Part shown: positions 36,354 through 44,424 of the stretch, in pieces
Layout: each line of letters begins with the position of its first letter
How positions within the stretch are numbered: position 1 is the stretch's first letter
Assembly: GCF_902706285.1 (NCBI RefSeq)
Contig: NZ_CACSKD010000018.1
Span: forward strand, 1-64,000
Direction of reading: 5' to 3'
DNA: 64,000 nt
DNA from: Rhizobium sp. 18055
GTDB lineage: Bacteria; Pseudomonadota; Alphaproteobacteria; Rhizobiales; Rhizobiaceae
Notes under the pieces: generated by a model
The model's database searches: none
What the model saw: the letters and a program-made list of their open reading frames with translations, nothing else
What the model was told of the DNA's origin: nothing
Translations under genes and position numbers: made by a program

Positions 36354-36718
36354 GATCGGATCGGTCCGTGGGTCGGAGGTCTGGTCGCGGCTCAGTGCGG
36401 GCTGGACATGTCCTGCTGCAGGCGCTCCGCCAGGCCGCACTCAGGCTGCCTGTTTCTCCGGTGCGATGCAACTGCGTCTTTCGGGCGCTTGGTGGTTGGG
36501 ACACAGCGGGCGCACCATGCTCACTTGCCTGCCGCCACAACCGGGCTGGAGCCGGTGGCCTCGATACGCCGTGCATGCGCCGGAGAGAAAAGGGTCCGGG
36601 TCGCTGCCGGTTGTATTGCCGGTGGGCTCAACCGGCTCAATTTACAATGCAAAGGTGGTAGCGAGGGCTGCAGAAATGGTGTTTCGGTACGATTTGAGCT
36701 CGATTTTTCAGAAATATC
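36354..36718. other. Divergent upstream region of the CHASE2 cyclase and GT90 genes
   Basis: About 365 bases holding the promoters for both genes. Inverted GC-rich pairs occur near 36600-36640 (CCGGTTGTATTGCCGG, CCGGTGGGCTCAACCGG). A short stretch at about 36535-36575 resembles a tRNA T-arm on the minus strand but does not fold as a tRNA. No convincing gene. Confidence 0.5.
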
Positions 36719-37765
36719 ATGACTTACGCAATTAGCCTTGATCCTGTTCGCCTCTACTGCACCTTGCCCGTTGCTCCCTACTTCAGACGCGAGTTCGCGC
36801 GCGTCGGTTCCGGTGTCGGTGCCGAAATCGGTGTAGGGGCGCCCGAGGTGCGGATCCGCTATACGAATGCCGGCAATCCGCCGCGGGACGTGCTGATCGA
36901 GCGACGCGGGCAGCGCTTCACGCTGGTGCTCGAGACTGCTTCGCCGCGCCGTTTTACCCGGTCGATGCGACGGATGGTTTGCGCCTATGCCTACTGGCTC
37001 AGCCTGACACCGCCCGAGGTGACGCGGATCACGGTCAATGCATCTGACGGCGATGTCGCCTCCAATGCGCGGTTTGCCGCCTCTGTGCGGTTTCCGCAGC
37101 ATGTGGGTCTGCCCGACCCGCATTATTTCCAGAACCATGGCTTCGTGGCCGAGCGCGACGCCGGTCTTGGTGCGGTCCGCTGGGAGGAGCGATCCGGCGA
37201 TCTGGCCTGGCGCGGCGCAATGAACGGAACAGGCTGGCCCAGCTTTGCTCCGGAGGACGTCGATAATCCGGCGGTGATGCAACGGCTGCGGATGGTGATG
37301 CGGCTGAAGAGTGTGGCAGGAACCGACGTCAAATTCGTCAACGTTCCAAACGCCATTGCGTCCTTCGGGGTATTTGCAATGCGGTCGGGATTGCTGGGCG
37401 CGCCGATGCCGGCCAGGCGCTGGCTCGGGCAAAAGTTCGCCATCGATATCGACGGATACACCAACACCTGGTCGAACCTGCTGGTGCGGATGCACTATGG
37501 CTGCTGCGTTCTGAAGGTCGGTTCGCAGTTCGGATTCCGTCAATGGTATTATGACGCGCTGAAGCCGTTCGAGCATTACGTGCCCGTCGCCGCTGACATG
37601 ACGGATTTCGAAGAGAAGATCGAATGGGTGCGCAGCCATGATGCGGAGGCCAAGGCCATTGCGGAGCGCGGACAGGCATTGGCGCGGAGGCTGACGTTCG
37701 AAAGCCAGGCCCGCCGCGCCGTCGAAATCATCGAGGCGCATTGGGATCGGGACGGCCTCGGTTAG
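36719..37765 (+). CDS. Glycosyltransferase family 90 (CAP10-like)
   Basis: A 348-residue GT90/CAP10 protein. Diagnostic segments are RSGDLAWRGAMNGTGWPSF, FAIDIDGYTNTWSNLLVRMHYGC and YYDALKPFEHYVPVAADMTDFEEKIEWVRSHD, shared with LpsA-like O-xylosyl/glucosyltransferases. It would transfer a sugar, often xylose or glucose, to a glycan. The neighbour is a UDP-glucuronate decarboxylase that makes UDP-xylose, and the two coding regions overlap by four bases at their 3' ends, so UDP-xylose is a plausible donor. No signal peptide. Confidence 0.85.
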   Translation: MTYAISLDPVRLYCTLPVAPYFRREFARVGSGVGAEIGVGAPEVRIRYTNAGNPPRDVLIERRGQRFTLVLETASPRRFTRSMRRMVCAYAYWLSLTPPEVTRITVNASDGDVASNARFAASVRFPQHVGLPDPHYFQNHGFVAERDAGLGAVRWEERSGDLAWRGAMNGTGWPSFAPEDVDNPAVMQRLRMVMRLKSVAGTDVKFVNVPNAIASFGVFAMRSGLLGAPMPARRWLGQKFAIDIDGYTNTWSNLLVRMHYGCCVLKVGSQFGFRQWYYDALKPFEHYVPVAADMTDFEEKIEWVRSHDAEAKAIAERGQALARRLTFESQARRAVEIIEAHWDRDGLG

Positions 37766-38721
37766 GAGGCCGCTCGGGTCTGCTCCGCCAGCATGTCTTC
37801 AAAGTATGCGATGGTGCGCACCAGGCCGTCACGAAGGGCGACATTCGGGTTCCAGTCGAGAGACTGTCTTGCCCTCGATATATCCGGCCGGCGCTGACGG
37901 GGGTCATCGATGGGAAGCGGCTGGTGGATGATGCGCGAGCGCGAATTGGTCATCTCGACAACGATGTCGGCCAGTTCCCGCATGGTGAATTCCTCGGGAT
38001 TGCCGAGATTGATCGGTCCGACGACATCGGCACCGCTGTTCATCATCGCCACCATGCCGGAAACGAGGTCATCGACATAGCAGAACGACCGGGTCTGCAT
38101 CCCGTCGCCATAGATGGTGATGTTCTGGCCGGTCAGGGCCTGAACGATGAAGTTGGAGACGACGCGGCCATCGGCAAGCTGCATCTGCGGGCCGTAGGTG
38201 TTGAAGATCCTGATGACCTTGATCGGTAGCGCGAACTGGCGCTGATAGTCGAAGAACAGGGTCTCGGCGCTGCGCTTGCCCTCGTCATAGCAGGCGCGGG
38301 GGCCGATCGGGTTGACGTTGCCCCAGTAGTTCTCCGGCTGCGGGTGAATGTCCGGATCGCCGTAGACCTCGGAGGTCGAGGCCTGCAGCACGCGGATATT
38401 GCGCAGCTTCGCCATTTCGAGCACATTGAGCGCGCCCAGAACGCTGGTCTTCAACGTGGCGATCGGATCGGCCTGATAGTGCACCGGCGACGCAGGGCAG
38501 GCCAGATTGTAGATCTGGTCGATATCCAGCAATGTCGGCTCGGTCACATCATGCTTCAGCAGGCTGAAGTTCGGATTGTCGAGGAAGGGCGCGATATTGC
38601 GCCAGGAGCCGGTTGAAAAATTGTCCATGCAGACAATCTTATGATCCTGTTCCAGCAGTCTCCCGCAGAGATTGGATCCTAAAAAACCGGCGCCGCCGGT
38701 GACGAGAATGCGCTTGTTCAT
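37762..38721 (-). CDS. UDP-glucuronic acid decarboxylase-like NAD-dependent epimerase (UDP-xylose synthase)
   Basis: A 319-residue extended SDR. The Rossmann motif is ITGGAGFLGSNL-type (RILVTGGAGFLGSNLCGRLL); catalytic YDEGKR with preceding STSEVYG; YQADPIATLKTSVLGALNVLEMA and RSFCYVDDLVSGMVAMMN typical of UXS. It would decarboxylate UDP-glucuronate to UDP-xylose. Its last bases overlap those of the GT90 gene, with which it is convergent. It begins ATG 38721 and is preceded by about 250 bases without a gene. Confidence 0.9.
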   Translation of the reverse strand: MNKRILVTGGAGFLGSNLCGRLLEQDHKIVCMDNFSTGSWRNIAPFLDNPNFSLLKHDVTEPTLLDIDQIYNLACPASPVHYQADPIATLKTSVLGALNVLEMAKLRNIRVLQASTSEVYGDPDIHPQPENYWGNVNPIGPRACYDEGKRSAETLFFDYQRQFALPIKVIRIFNTYGPQMQLADGRVVSNFIVQALTGQNITIYGDGMQTRSFCYVDDLVSGMVAMMNSGADVVGPINLGNPEEFTMRELADIVVEMTNSRSRIIHQPLPIDDPRQRRPDISRARQSLDWNPNVALRDGLVRTIAYFEDMLAEQTRAAS

Positions 38722-38975
38722 TTTAGCAACGGTTCATTTCATGACTATTTCGAGAAGGTTTTATTCCTAAATCTGTGCGCGTCAATGCGTCAGGAAGCCT
38801 TACTCGGTACAATGCTGATTGCTTGGCGCCGTATTGTGGAAAGAATGAGGTGGTGCGTTGCAAGACCATAGGAAGTTGAGGTTGCCCGTGGCTTAAATCA
38901 AGTGCCGCGATGCGCTGAAACCGCCTGCGTGTGCTTGGTTTTGGCTTTTGCCTACTATCGGTTGCTGGAGGTGGG

Positions 38976-39254
38976 ATGACCGCAGACAATCACGAGCTTG
39001 GTCTCGACGTGGCGCGGCGTGCCAAGGTCATTGCCACGGATTCGCCGGAGCAGACCAAAGCCTATGGCGCGCCATTTTTTCTTGACGGTTTTCCTGAACG
39101 CGACCGCGTGGTCGATCTGGCCGATGTCGTCACCGGATCTGTGCTGTCTCGCAACGGCGCTGGCGACACCACGCTCTTGTGCTCCGTCGGGCTGGCCGGT
39201 ACGGAGGTGGTCGTCGCCTCCAGGATCATGTCAGCTCTTCGTGCGCGACCCTGA
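38976..39254 (+). pseudogene. C-terminal remnant of an ornithine cyclodeaminase family enzyme
   Basis: This 92-residue open frame (MTADNHELGLDVARRAKV, then VVDLADVVTGSVLSRNGAGDTTLLCSVGLAGTEVV) corresponds to the last part of ornithine cyclodeaminase/mu-crystallin proteins, where LADVVAGR and DITLFKSVGLAIED are conserved. The NAD-binding N-terminal two thirds are missing; the region upstream (38722-38975) shows none of it. TTLLCSVGLA keeps the family pattern though some positions are altered. It looks like a decayed or deleted copy and not a working gene. Confidence 0.65.
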
Positions 39255-39274
39255 GGGACGGTCCAGGCGTGCAC

Positions 39275-39481
39275 TCAACTCTGTGGTACAGGTTCCGGCT
39301 TGTCGGAGGATGCGTGGGCTTCCAGGATCGCTGCCGTTATGACGCTGCGCAGTTCATAGACCAGTGACCGTGACCGCTTGCGGTCGAGATCCTGGGCTGC
39401 CTTTGCAAGATTGAGCCCCTCATTCAAAACAATGTGGTGGGCCCGGGCGAGCGCCCAGCTTTCAATATCAAGATTTCTCAT
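39275..39481 (-). CDS. Small hypothetical protein behind a repeat-rich leader
   Basis: A 68-residue helical protein: MRNLDIESWALARAHHIV, then LNLAKAAQDLDRKRSRSLVYELRSVITAAILEAHASSD. No domain is recognised. ATG 39481 is preferred over the earlier in-frame ATG 39502. The upstream 250 bases are AT-rich and hold palindromes and direct repeats (39580-39676), so expression may be tightly controlled. Coding status is moderately supported. Confidence 0.5.
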   Translation of the reverse strand: MRNLDIESWALARAHHIVLNEGLNLAKAAQDLDRKRSRSLVYELRSVITAAILEAHASSDKPEPVPQS

Positions 39482-39579
39482 TCGGAATCTCCGCCAAATC
39501 ATTCAGCATCAAAGAATTTCGCGAATCAATTTACGCCGCATACTTATGATCGAAGAAGAATCACAGTTACATTTCTTTG

Positions 39580-39676
39580 GGAATATATATTCCGCCCAAT
39601 TTTTAGTCGTGCCGCATATTTGTTGCAAACAAATCACGGTGATTGTCGTCATGGTTGAAAATATAGATCACGGTGA
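39580..39676. promoter_or_regulatory. AT-rich cluster of palindromes and a 10-bp direct repeat
   Basis: GGAATATATATTCC (39580-39593) is a perfect 14-bp palindrome. ATTTGTT-GCA-AACAAAT (39618-39634) is a perfect 7-bp inverted repeat. ATCACGGTGA occurs at 39633-39642 and again at 39667-39676, 34 bases apart. The region lies upstream of the small minus-strand gene and downstream of the GH25 gene. The arrangement looks like protein-binding sites, but no regulator is known. Confidence 0.5.
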
Positions 39677-39732
39677 CTTACCTTTGGTGAGCCCTCGTTG
39701 ATCATTCGCCGGTTTTGCCTGTGGCGGAGCGG

Positions 39733-40812
39733 TCAGCCGGAGCGCGCCGACGACCAGCCCATCCATTGATCGCCGCTGCCATGGAAGACATTGAGATCGA
39801 TCCTGCCATCGACGCCATGCGACAGGCCGGAGCCGGAATACTGCCAGAACAGCCACTTGCGGCCGGGATAGCGCTTGGACGGGTGGGCGGCGACGGAGCG
39901 CAGCCAGAAGGGATAGTTCAGGAACTCGCCTTCGAGATTGTCAGCGTAGAAATCCGGCGCAGTATAGATGACCGGGCGCTTGCCGTAGTGGCGCTCGAGC
40001 TTGTCCATGAAGACTTTCATCTTTTCCAGCACGTTTTCACGCGACGGGCGGCGCTTGCAGCTGGATTCGCCGTTCCACTCGACATCGATGACAGGCGGCA
40101 GTGCATCGGCATCTCTTGGAACGTTGCGGATGAACCAGTCTGCCTGCTCGCCGGCGGTGCGGCACCAGTAGAAGAAGTGGTAGGCGCCGCGCTTCATGCC
40201 GGCTTCCTTGGCCTTGCGCCAGTTGGTCTTGAACATCGGATCGAGGTGGTCGCCGCCATCGGTGGACTTGATGTAGGCGAAGTTGGCGCCCTGGGTGCGC
40301 AGTTTCGGCCAGTCGATGTCGCCCTGCCAGCGCGAGACATCGACGCCGTGGACGGCGAGCTTGTGCGGCGAGGCGGAGCCGAAGTTGATTGGCTTGGCAT
40401 CGCGGAAACGCCGGCTGTAGAGCTGGCCGGCGCGGCTGCGCGGGGCGGGCTCTATATCGATATCGGGGCTTTCCAGAACAGGCGGACGGGCCGGCGGCAC
40501 CACCATGGCGACCATCGGGCGCTCGGCCGGAAGCGGTGCGCCGACAGTGCTGTTGGCCGGGATGAAGGCTTTTGGCTCGGGGATCTGGCCTGCCCAGGCC
40601 AGGACCTCCTGGTGCGGCGCGGGCTGCAGATCGGCGCCGCCAATATCGGCGGATGGCACCGGCGCGGAGGGCACGGCTGCGGGTGGAGAAACGGAACTGG
40701 TTGTTTCGCGAGAGGGCGCGACGGAGGCCAAAACATCGGGGCCAGAAGTGGATGTGCAGCCTGATACGGTCAGACAGGCAAGAAGGATCGCTGGCACGGC
40801 CGGAAAACGCAT
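39733..40812 (-). CDS. GH25 lysozyme family lipoprotein
   Basis: A 359-residue protein. A lipoprotein signal ends LTVSGC (cysteine after the lipobox), followed by a Pro/Ser/Ala-rich linker to about residue 130. The GH25 domain begins VDVSRWQGDIDWPKLRTQGANFAYIK, with the catalytic acids in AVHGVDVS, YIKSTDGGDHLD and VIDVEWNGESS. It should cut the beta-1,4 link between MurNAc and GlcNAc. ATG 40812 is chosen as start because it precedes a proper lipoprotein signal; the frame further upstream is not conserved. The N-terminal linker would place the enzyme at the outer membrane. Confidence 0.88.
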   Translation of the reverse strand: MRFPAVPAILLACLTVSGCTSTSGPDVLASVAPSRETTSSVSPPAAVPSAPVPSADIGGADLQPAPHQEVLAWAGQIPEPKAFIPANSTVGAPLPAERPMVAMVVPPARPPVLESPDIDIEPAPRSRAGQLYSRRFRDAKPINFGSASPHKLAVHGVDVSRWQGDIDWPKLRTQGANFAYIKSTDGGDHLDPMFKTNWRKAKEAGMKRGAYHFFYWCRTAGEQADWFIRNVPRDADALPPVIDVEWNGESSCKRRPSRENVLEKMKVFMDKLERHYGKRPVIYTAPDFYADNLEGEFLNYPFWLRSVAAHPSKRYPGRKWLFWQYSGSGLSHGVDGRIDLNVFHGSGDQWMGWSSARSG

Positions 40813-41248
40813 TGGGAACCCGTTACTCACTACAAGCCTGGGACAAATACGCGCCGCCAGGAACATCAAAGGGTATTGCTAACGGGACATTACCAAAAAA
40901 TGCTGAATCCAATCTTTACGGGTTGAGATTGGTGGAGCGATGAGGTGGCGCACGACAATGGCTTGTCCGTCTGGCGGCCGGATCGCCAAGGGTTCAGGCT
41001 GTCTTTGGCGGCACCCTCAAAAAGCTTGATCCTGGCAGTTACGGCGGGTGTGCGGCGCGATCAAGTCTTTGAACAAAAATGGCTTTTCTTCTCGTTGCTG
41101 ATGCGCCATGGCCGGATTTCTGCGATGAACACGCAGACGGGATGGCGGGAGGTGCCGGTCGTCAATTCCTCTCAAAGGCCGATTGCATAAAAAAGGCGGC
41201 GAGATCGTCTTCCGCCGCCTTTACGTTGTTCGGTTCTCGATCAGCCGG
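40813..41248. other. Gap between GH25 and GST genes, with a terminator
   Basis: About 436 bases. The minus-strand GST terminator (41189-41222) lies at its right end. An 81-codon open frame (40945-41190, GTG start) has no recognisable sequence and no proper ribosome binding site; I do not call it. The promoter of the GH25 gene must lie just above 40812. Confidence 0.5.
41189..41222 (-). terminator. GST intrinsic terminator
   Basis: AAAGGCGGC (41192-41200) and GCCGCCTTT (41214-41222) are a perfect 9-bp pair. On the minus strand the stem is followed by TTTTTT, about 27 bases after the GST stop. Confidence 0.9.
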
Positions 41249-41866
41249 TCAGGCGACCATGGCTATATCGGCTTCGCGGGCGCGCGCTGCAGCCACCGAT
41301 GGGCGCGCCTCGATGCGCTTGACGTAGGCGGCAATGACCGGCCATGCGCCGAGGTCGATGGCCAGGTGCGGGAACCAGCCGAAGACCGTGAACAGATAGG
41401 CGTCGGCCACGGTGAAAGTGTCGCCCATCAGGTAATCGTTGCCGGCAAGACGGGCGACGATCACTTCGAGGCGTTTGGCGAGCTTGTCCCTGAAGATCGT
41501 TCGCGCTTCATCGGGAAAGGCCGGGTTGAACAGCGGGCCGACGCCGGCGTGGACTTCGCTGTTGATGAAACTCAGCCATTCCTGCAGCTGCGCGCGGCCA
41601 ATGGTGCCGTTGGCAGGTGCCAGGCCGGTCTCCGGCCTGAGGTCGGCGAGATACTGAACGATCGCCGGGCCTTCGGTGAGGACGGTGCCGGTTTCGAGCT
41701 GCAGGGCTGCGACATAGCCTTTCGGATTGACGCTGCGGAAGTCGCTGCCTTCCGAGGTCTGCTTGGTCTTGTTGTTCACCCGCACGAGATCATAGGGCAT
41801 GCCCAGTTCCTGCAGCACGATGTGGGGCGAAAACGAGCAGGTGCCGGTGGCGAAGTAGAGTTTCAT
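41249..41866 (-). CDS. Glutathione S-transferase
   Basis: A 205-residue cytosolic GST of the beta-like type found in proteobacteria. It opens MKLYFATGTCSFSPHIVLQELG, has the thioredoxin-fold GSH-site NPKGYVAALQLETG and TEGPAIVQYLADLRPE, and a C-terminal helical domain (GDTFTVADAYLFTVFGWFPHL). It conjugates or reduces substrates with glutathione. Length normal. It is preceded by a 158-base gap to the O-methyltransferase gene and is followed by a strong terminator. Confidence 0.92.
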   Translation of the reverse strand: MKLYFATGTCSFSPHIVLQELGMPYDLVRVNNKTKQTSEGSDFRSVNPKGYVAALQLETGTVLTEGPAIVQYLADLRPETGLAPANGTIGRAQLQEWLSFINSEVHAGVGPLFNPAFPDEARTIFRDKLAKRLEVIVARLAGNDYLMGDTFTVADAYLFTVFGWFPHLAIDLGAWPVIAAYVKRIEARPSVAAARAREADIAMVA

Positions 41867-42024
41867 CGGTGGATCAATTCCTTGGTGGGCGATGGCGGCG
41901 GCCTATGCTTTGTTTGTGAAGGAAAAATTACCGCACTTGAATTTGGAGCCGGCATGGTGATCACGAACGCGTTTGCGCGCGCCGTATGCTGTGGGACAGG
42001 CGTGCGTGGTAATTCCCCGAGGCT

Positions 42025-42639
42025 TTACGGCTCGTAACGGCTGATCTCGATGCCACTGCCGACCGGCAGAAGCACGCTCGATATGCCGGGCTTCCTGCGG
42101 ATCGCTTCGCCATAGGCCGTCACATTGTCGTCGCCGGGGCGAAGCATGTTGTCGGCGACGATGATCGCGCCGGGATTGAGTTTTGGGTAAAAGGCTTCAA
42201 GGCAGGGGAGGTAGAGGTCCTTCCAGAGATCGACGAGGATGAAATCGATGCCGACGTTCAGTTGCTTGATCATCTCGACGGCATCGCCGACCCTGAAGTC
42301 GATGACGTCGGCAAGGCCTGCCCTGGTTGCCATGTCGCGGGCGAATTCGGATTTGTAGCCGTGCAGTTCCATGGTGATCAGCCGTCCGCCCGATGCCCTG
42401 GCGGCTTCTGCCAGCCAGATGCCGGAATAGCCGAAGGAGGTGCCGAGTTCGAGGATGGTCGGCGAGGGAAGGCTTGCGGCCAGAATATTCAGCAACTGGC
42501 CGGTGCGCGGGCCGACGGCGCGCATCCTGGTGTCCTGTCCGCCATCGCGCCCGCCCGGCGCTTCCATGCGCGGGCTGCCACGTTCCTTGTCGATCATCTC
42601 GTGGTAGGCGTCGAGCACGCCCTGAATTTTGCTGTCCAT
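42025..42639 (-). CDS. Class I SAM O-methyltransferase family protein
   Basis: A 204-residue methyltransferase of the COMT/CCoAOMT-like family. Motif I is PTILELGTSFGYSGIWLAEAA, followed by RLITMELHGYKSEFARDMA and the metal-site region DFILVDLWKDLYLPCLEAF and IVADNMLRPG. The substrate is a small phenolic or similar molecule in relatives. ATG 42639 starts MDSKIQGVLDAYHEMI; the frame continues upstream without similarity. It is divergent from lysC with 420 bases between. Confidence 0.85.
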   Translation of the reverse strand: MDSKIQGVLDAYHEMIDKERGSPRMEAPGGRDGGQDTRMRAVGPRTGQLLNILAASLPSPTILELGTSFGYSGIWLAEAARASGGRLITMELHGYKSEFARDMATRAGLADVIDFRVGDAVEMIKQLNVGIDFILVDLWKDLYLPCLEAFYPKLNPGAIIVADNMLRPGDDNVTAYGEAIRRKPGISSVLLPVGSGIEISRYEP

Positions 42640-43059
42640 CCGCTTTCCGTATCCTGCAGTTTGTCGTCGTGGTGCGAGATCGAGAGTGCACCAGCCGGTG
42701 CCGCGGCTGAAGTTAAACTTTGGCAATAATGGAGATTCGCGACAGTTAAGGTCGATTGCGGCAGATGGCGATGACCGGGCGAACACGGCAGCAAGCATCG
42801 AACGGTCGTTCGGTGCTGATCGAGCTTGTCCGGGCGACGACAAATTCTGCGGGCGATAGACGCCGTCATTCTCCTTTCTCCACCTTGCCACCCCCCGACA
42901 AACTCGGTAAGAGACGCCGCAACTTGGGCCCTTGTGCGCAAGGCTTTAGAAGGGTTCCAGAGTGTTTTGTTCTGGCGCTTCGGCCCTGCTCTCTCACAAG
43001 GCTTCGTCGTGCCGGGTCTGGCTTTCGTCTCGCCCGGCGGTTTGCTGTGGTAGAGGCTT
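42640..43059. other. Upstream region shared by the O-methyltransferase and lysC
   Basis: About 420 bases without a gene I can support. Several open frames here have no recognisable family sequence. It should hold the lysC promoter and perhaps remnants of the original ubiG-lysC intergenic region. No riboswitch-like fold is obvious to me by eye. Confidence 0.4.
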
Positions 43060-44334
43060 ATGGCACGCATCGTAATGAAGTTCGGCGGAACATCCGTCGC
43101 TGATCTGGACCGCATCCACAATGTTGCCCGCCACGTCAAACGCGAGGTCGATGCCGGCCATGAAGTGGCTGTCGTCGTTTCCGCCATGTCGGGCAAGACC
43201 AACGAGCTGGTCGGCTGGGTGCAAAACACGCCGAAGGTGGCCGGTACCAACTCGCCGTTCTATGATGCGCGCGAATATGATGCGGTCGTGGCCTCGGGCG
43301 AGCAGGTAACGTCTGGATTGCTGGCGATCGCGCTGCAGGCGCTGGATATCAATGCCCGCTCCTGGCAGGGCTGGCAGATCCCGATCCGGACCGACAATGC
43401 GCATGGCGCTTCCCGTATCCTCGAGATCGACGGTGCCGACATCATCAAGCGGATGGGCGAAGGCCAGGTTGCGGTGATCGCCGGGTTCCAGGGGCTCGGC
43501 CCCGACAATCGGATCGCGACGCTCGGCCGCGGTGGCTCGGATACGTCGGCCGTGGCGATTGCTGCTGCGGTCAAGGCCGATCGCTGCGATATCTATACCG
43601 ATGTCGATGGCGTCTACACGACCGATCCGCGGATTGTGCCGCAGGCGCGCCGCCTGAAGAAGATCGCCTTCGAGGAAATGCTCGAAATGGCGTCTCTCGG
43701 CGCCAAGGTTCTGCAGGTTCGCTCGGTCGAGCTTGCCATGGTGTTCAAAGTGCGCACCTTCGTGCGTTCGTCGTTTGAAGATCCCGATGCGCCGGGCATG
43801 GGTGATTTCTTGAATCCGCCCGGAACGCTGATTTGTGACGAGGAAGAAATCGTGGAACAGGAAGTAGTCACCGGCATCGCCTATGCCAAGGATGAAGCGC
43901 AGATCTCGCTTCGCCGTCTTGCCGACCGGCCGGGCGTCTCAGCCGCGATCTTCGGACCGCTGGCCGAGAACCACATCAATGTCGACATGATCGTCCAGAA
44001 CATCTCCGAAGATGGCTCGAAGACCGACATGACCTTCACCGTGCCTTCGGGCGACGTCGAGAAGGCTATCCGGGTGCTCGGCGAGCACAAGGAGAGCATC
44101 GGCTACGACGTGGTGCAGAACGAATCGGGTCTGGTGAAGGTGTCGGTCATCGGCATCGGCATGCGCAGCCACGCCGGCGTCGCGGCGACTGCTTTCAAGG
44201 CACTTGCCGAGAAGGGCATCAACATCAAGGCGATCACCACCTCGGAAATCAAGATTTCCATCCTGATTGACGGTCCTTATGCGGAACTCGCTGTCAGGAC
44301 TTTGCATTCCTGCTACGGTCTGGATAAGAATTGA
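43060..44334 (+). CDS. lysC: Aspartate kinase
   Basis: A 424-residue aspartokinase, first step of Asp-family amino acid synthesis (Lys, Thr, Met). It has the KFGGTSVAD opening (residues 7-15), GRGGSDTSAVAIAAAVKADRCDIYTDVDGVY in the kinase domain and two ACT domains at the C-terminus (ISLRRLADRPGVSAAIFG, then KVSVIGIGMRSHAGVAATAF). The ACT pair is the feedback site. It starts at ATG 43060 and precedes ptsP by 90 bases, same strand. Confidence 0.96.
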   Translation: MARIVMKFGGTSVADLDRIHNVARHVKREVDAGHEVAVVVSAMSGKTNELVGWVQNTPKVAGTNSPFYDAREYDAVVASGEQVTSGLLAIALQALDINARSWQGWQIPIRTDNAHGASRILEIDGADIIKRMGEGQVAVIAGFQGLGPDNRIATLGRGGSDTSAVAIAAAVKADRCDIYTDVDGVYTTDPRIVPQARRLKKIAFEEMLEMASLGAKVLQVRSVELAMVFKVRTFVRSSFEDPDAPGMGDFLNPPGTLICDEEEIVEQEVVTGIAYAKDEAQISLRRLADRPGVSAAIFGPLAENHINVDMIVQNISEDGSKTDMTFTVPSGDVEKAIRVLGEHKESIGYDVVQNESGLVKVSVIGIGMRSHAGVAATAFKALAEKGINIKAITTSEIKISILIDGPYAELAVRTLHSCYGLDKN

Positions 44335-44424
44335 TTCCCAGCAGGCCTGCCGCGCGTACAAGTTGAGAAGTGGCGCGGCATTCTGCCGGGCTACCTTGAT
44401 TTTGTTTTTGGAGCTTGAGACGCA

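Noticed and set aside
36535..36575. tRNA T-arm-like sequence in the cyclase/GT90 gap
   Set aside because: No matching acceptor, D or anticodon stems.
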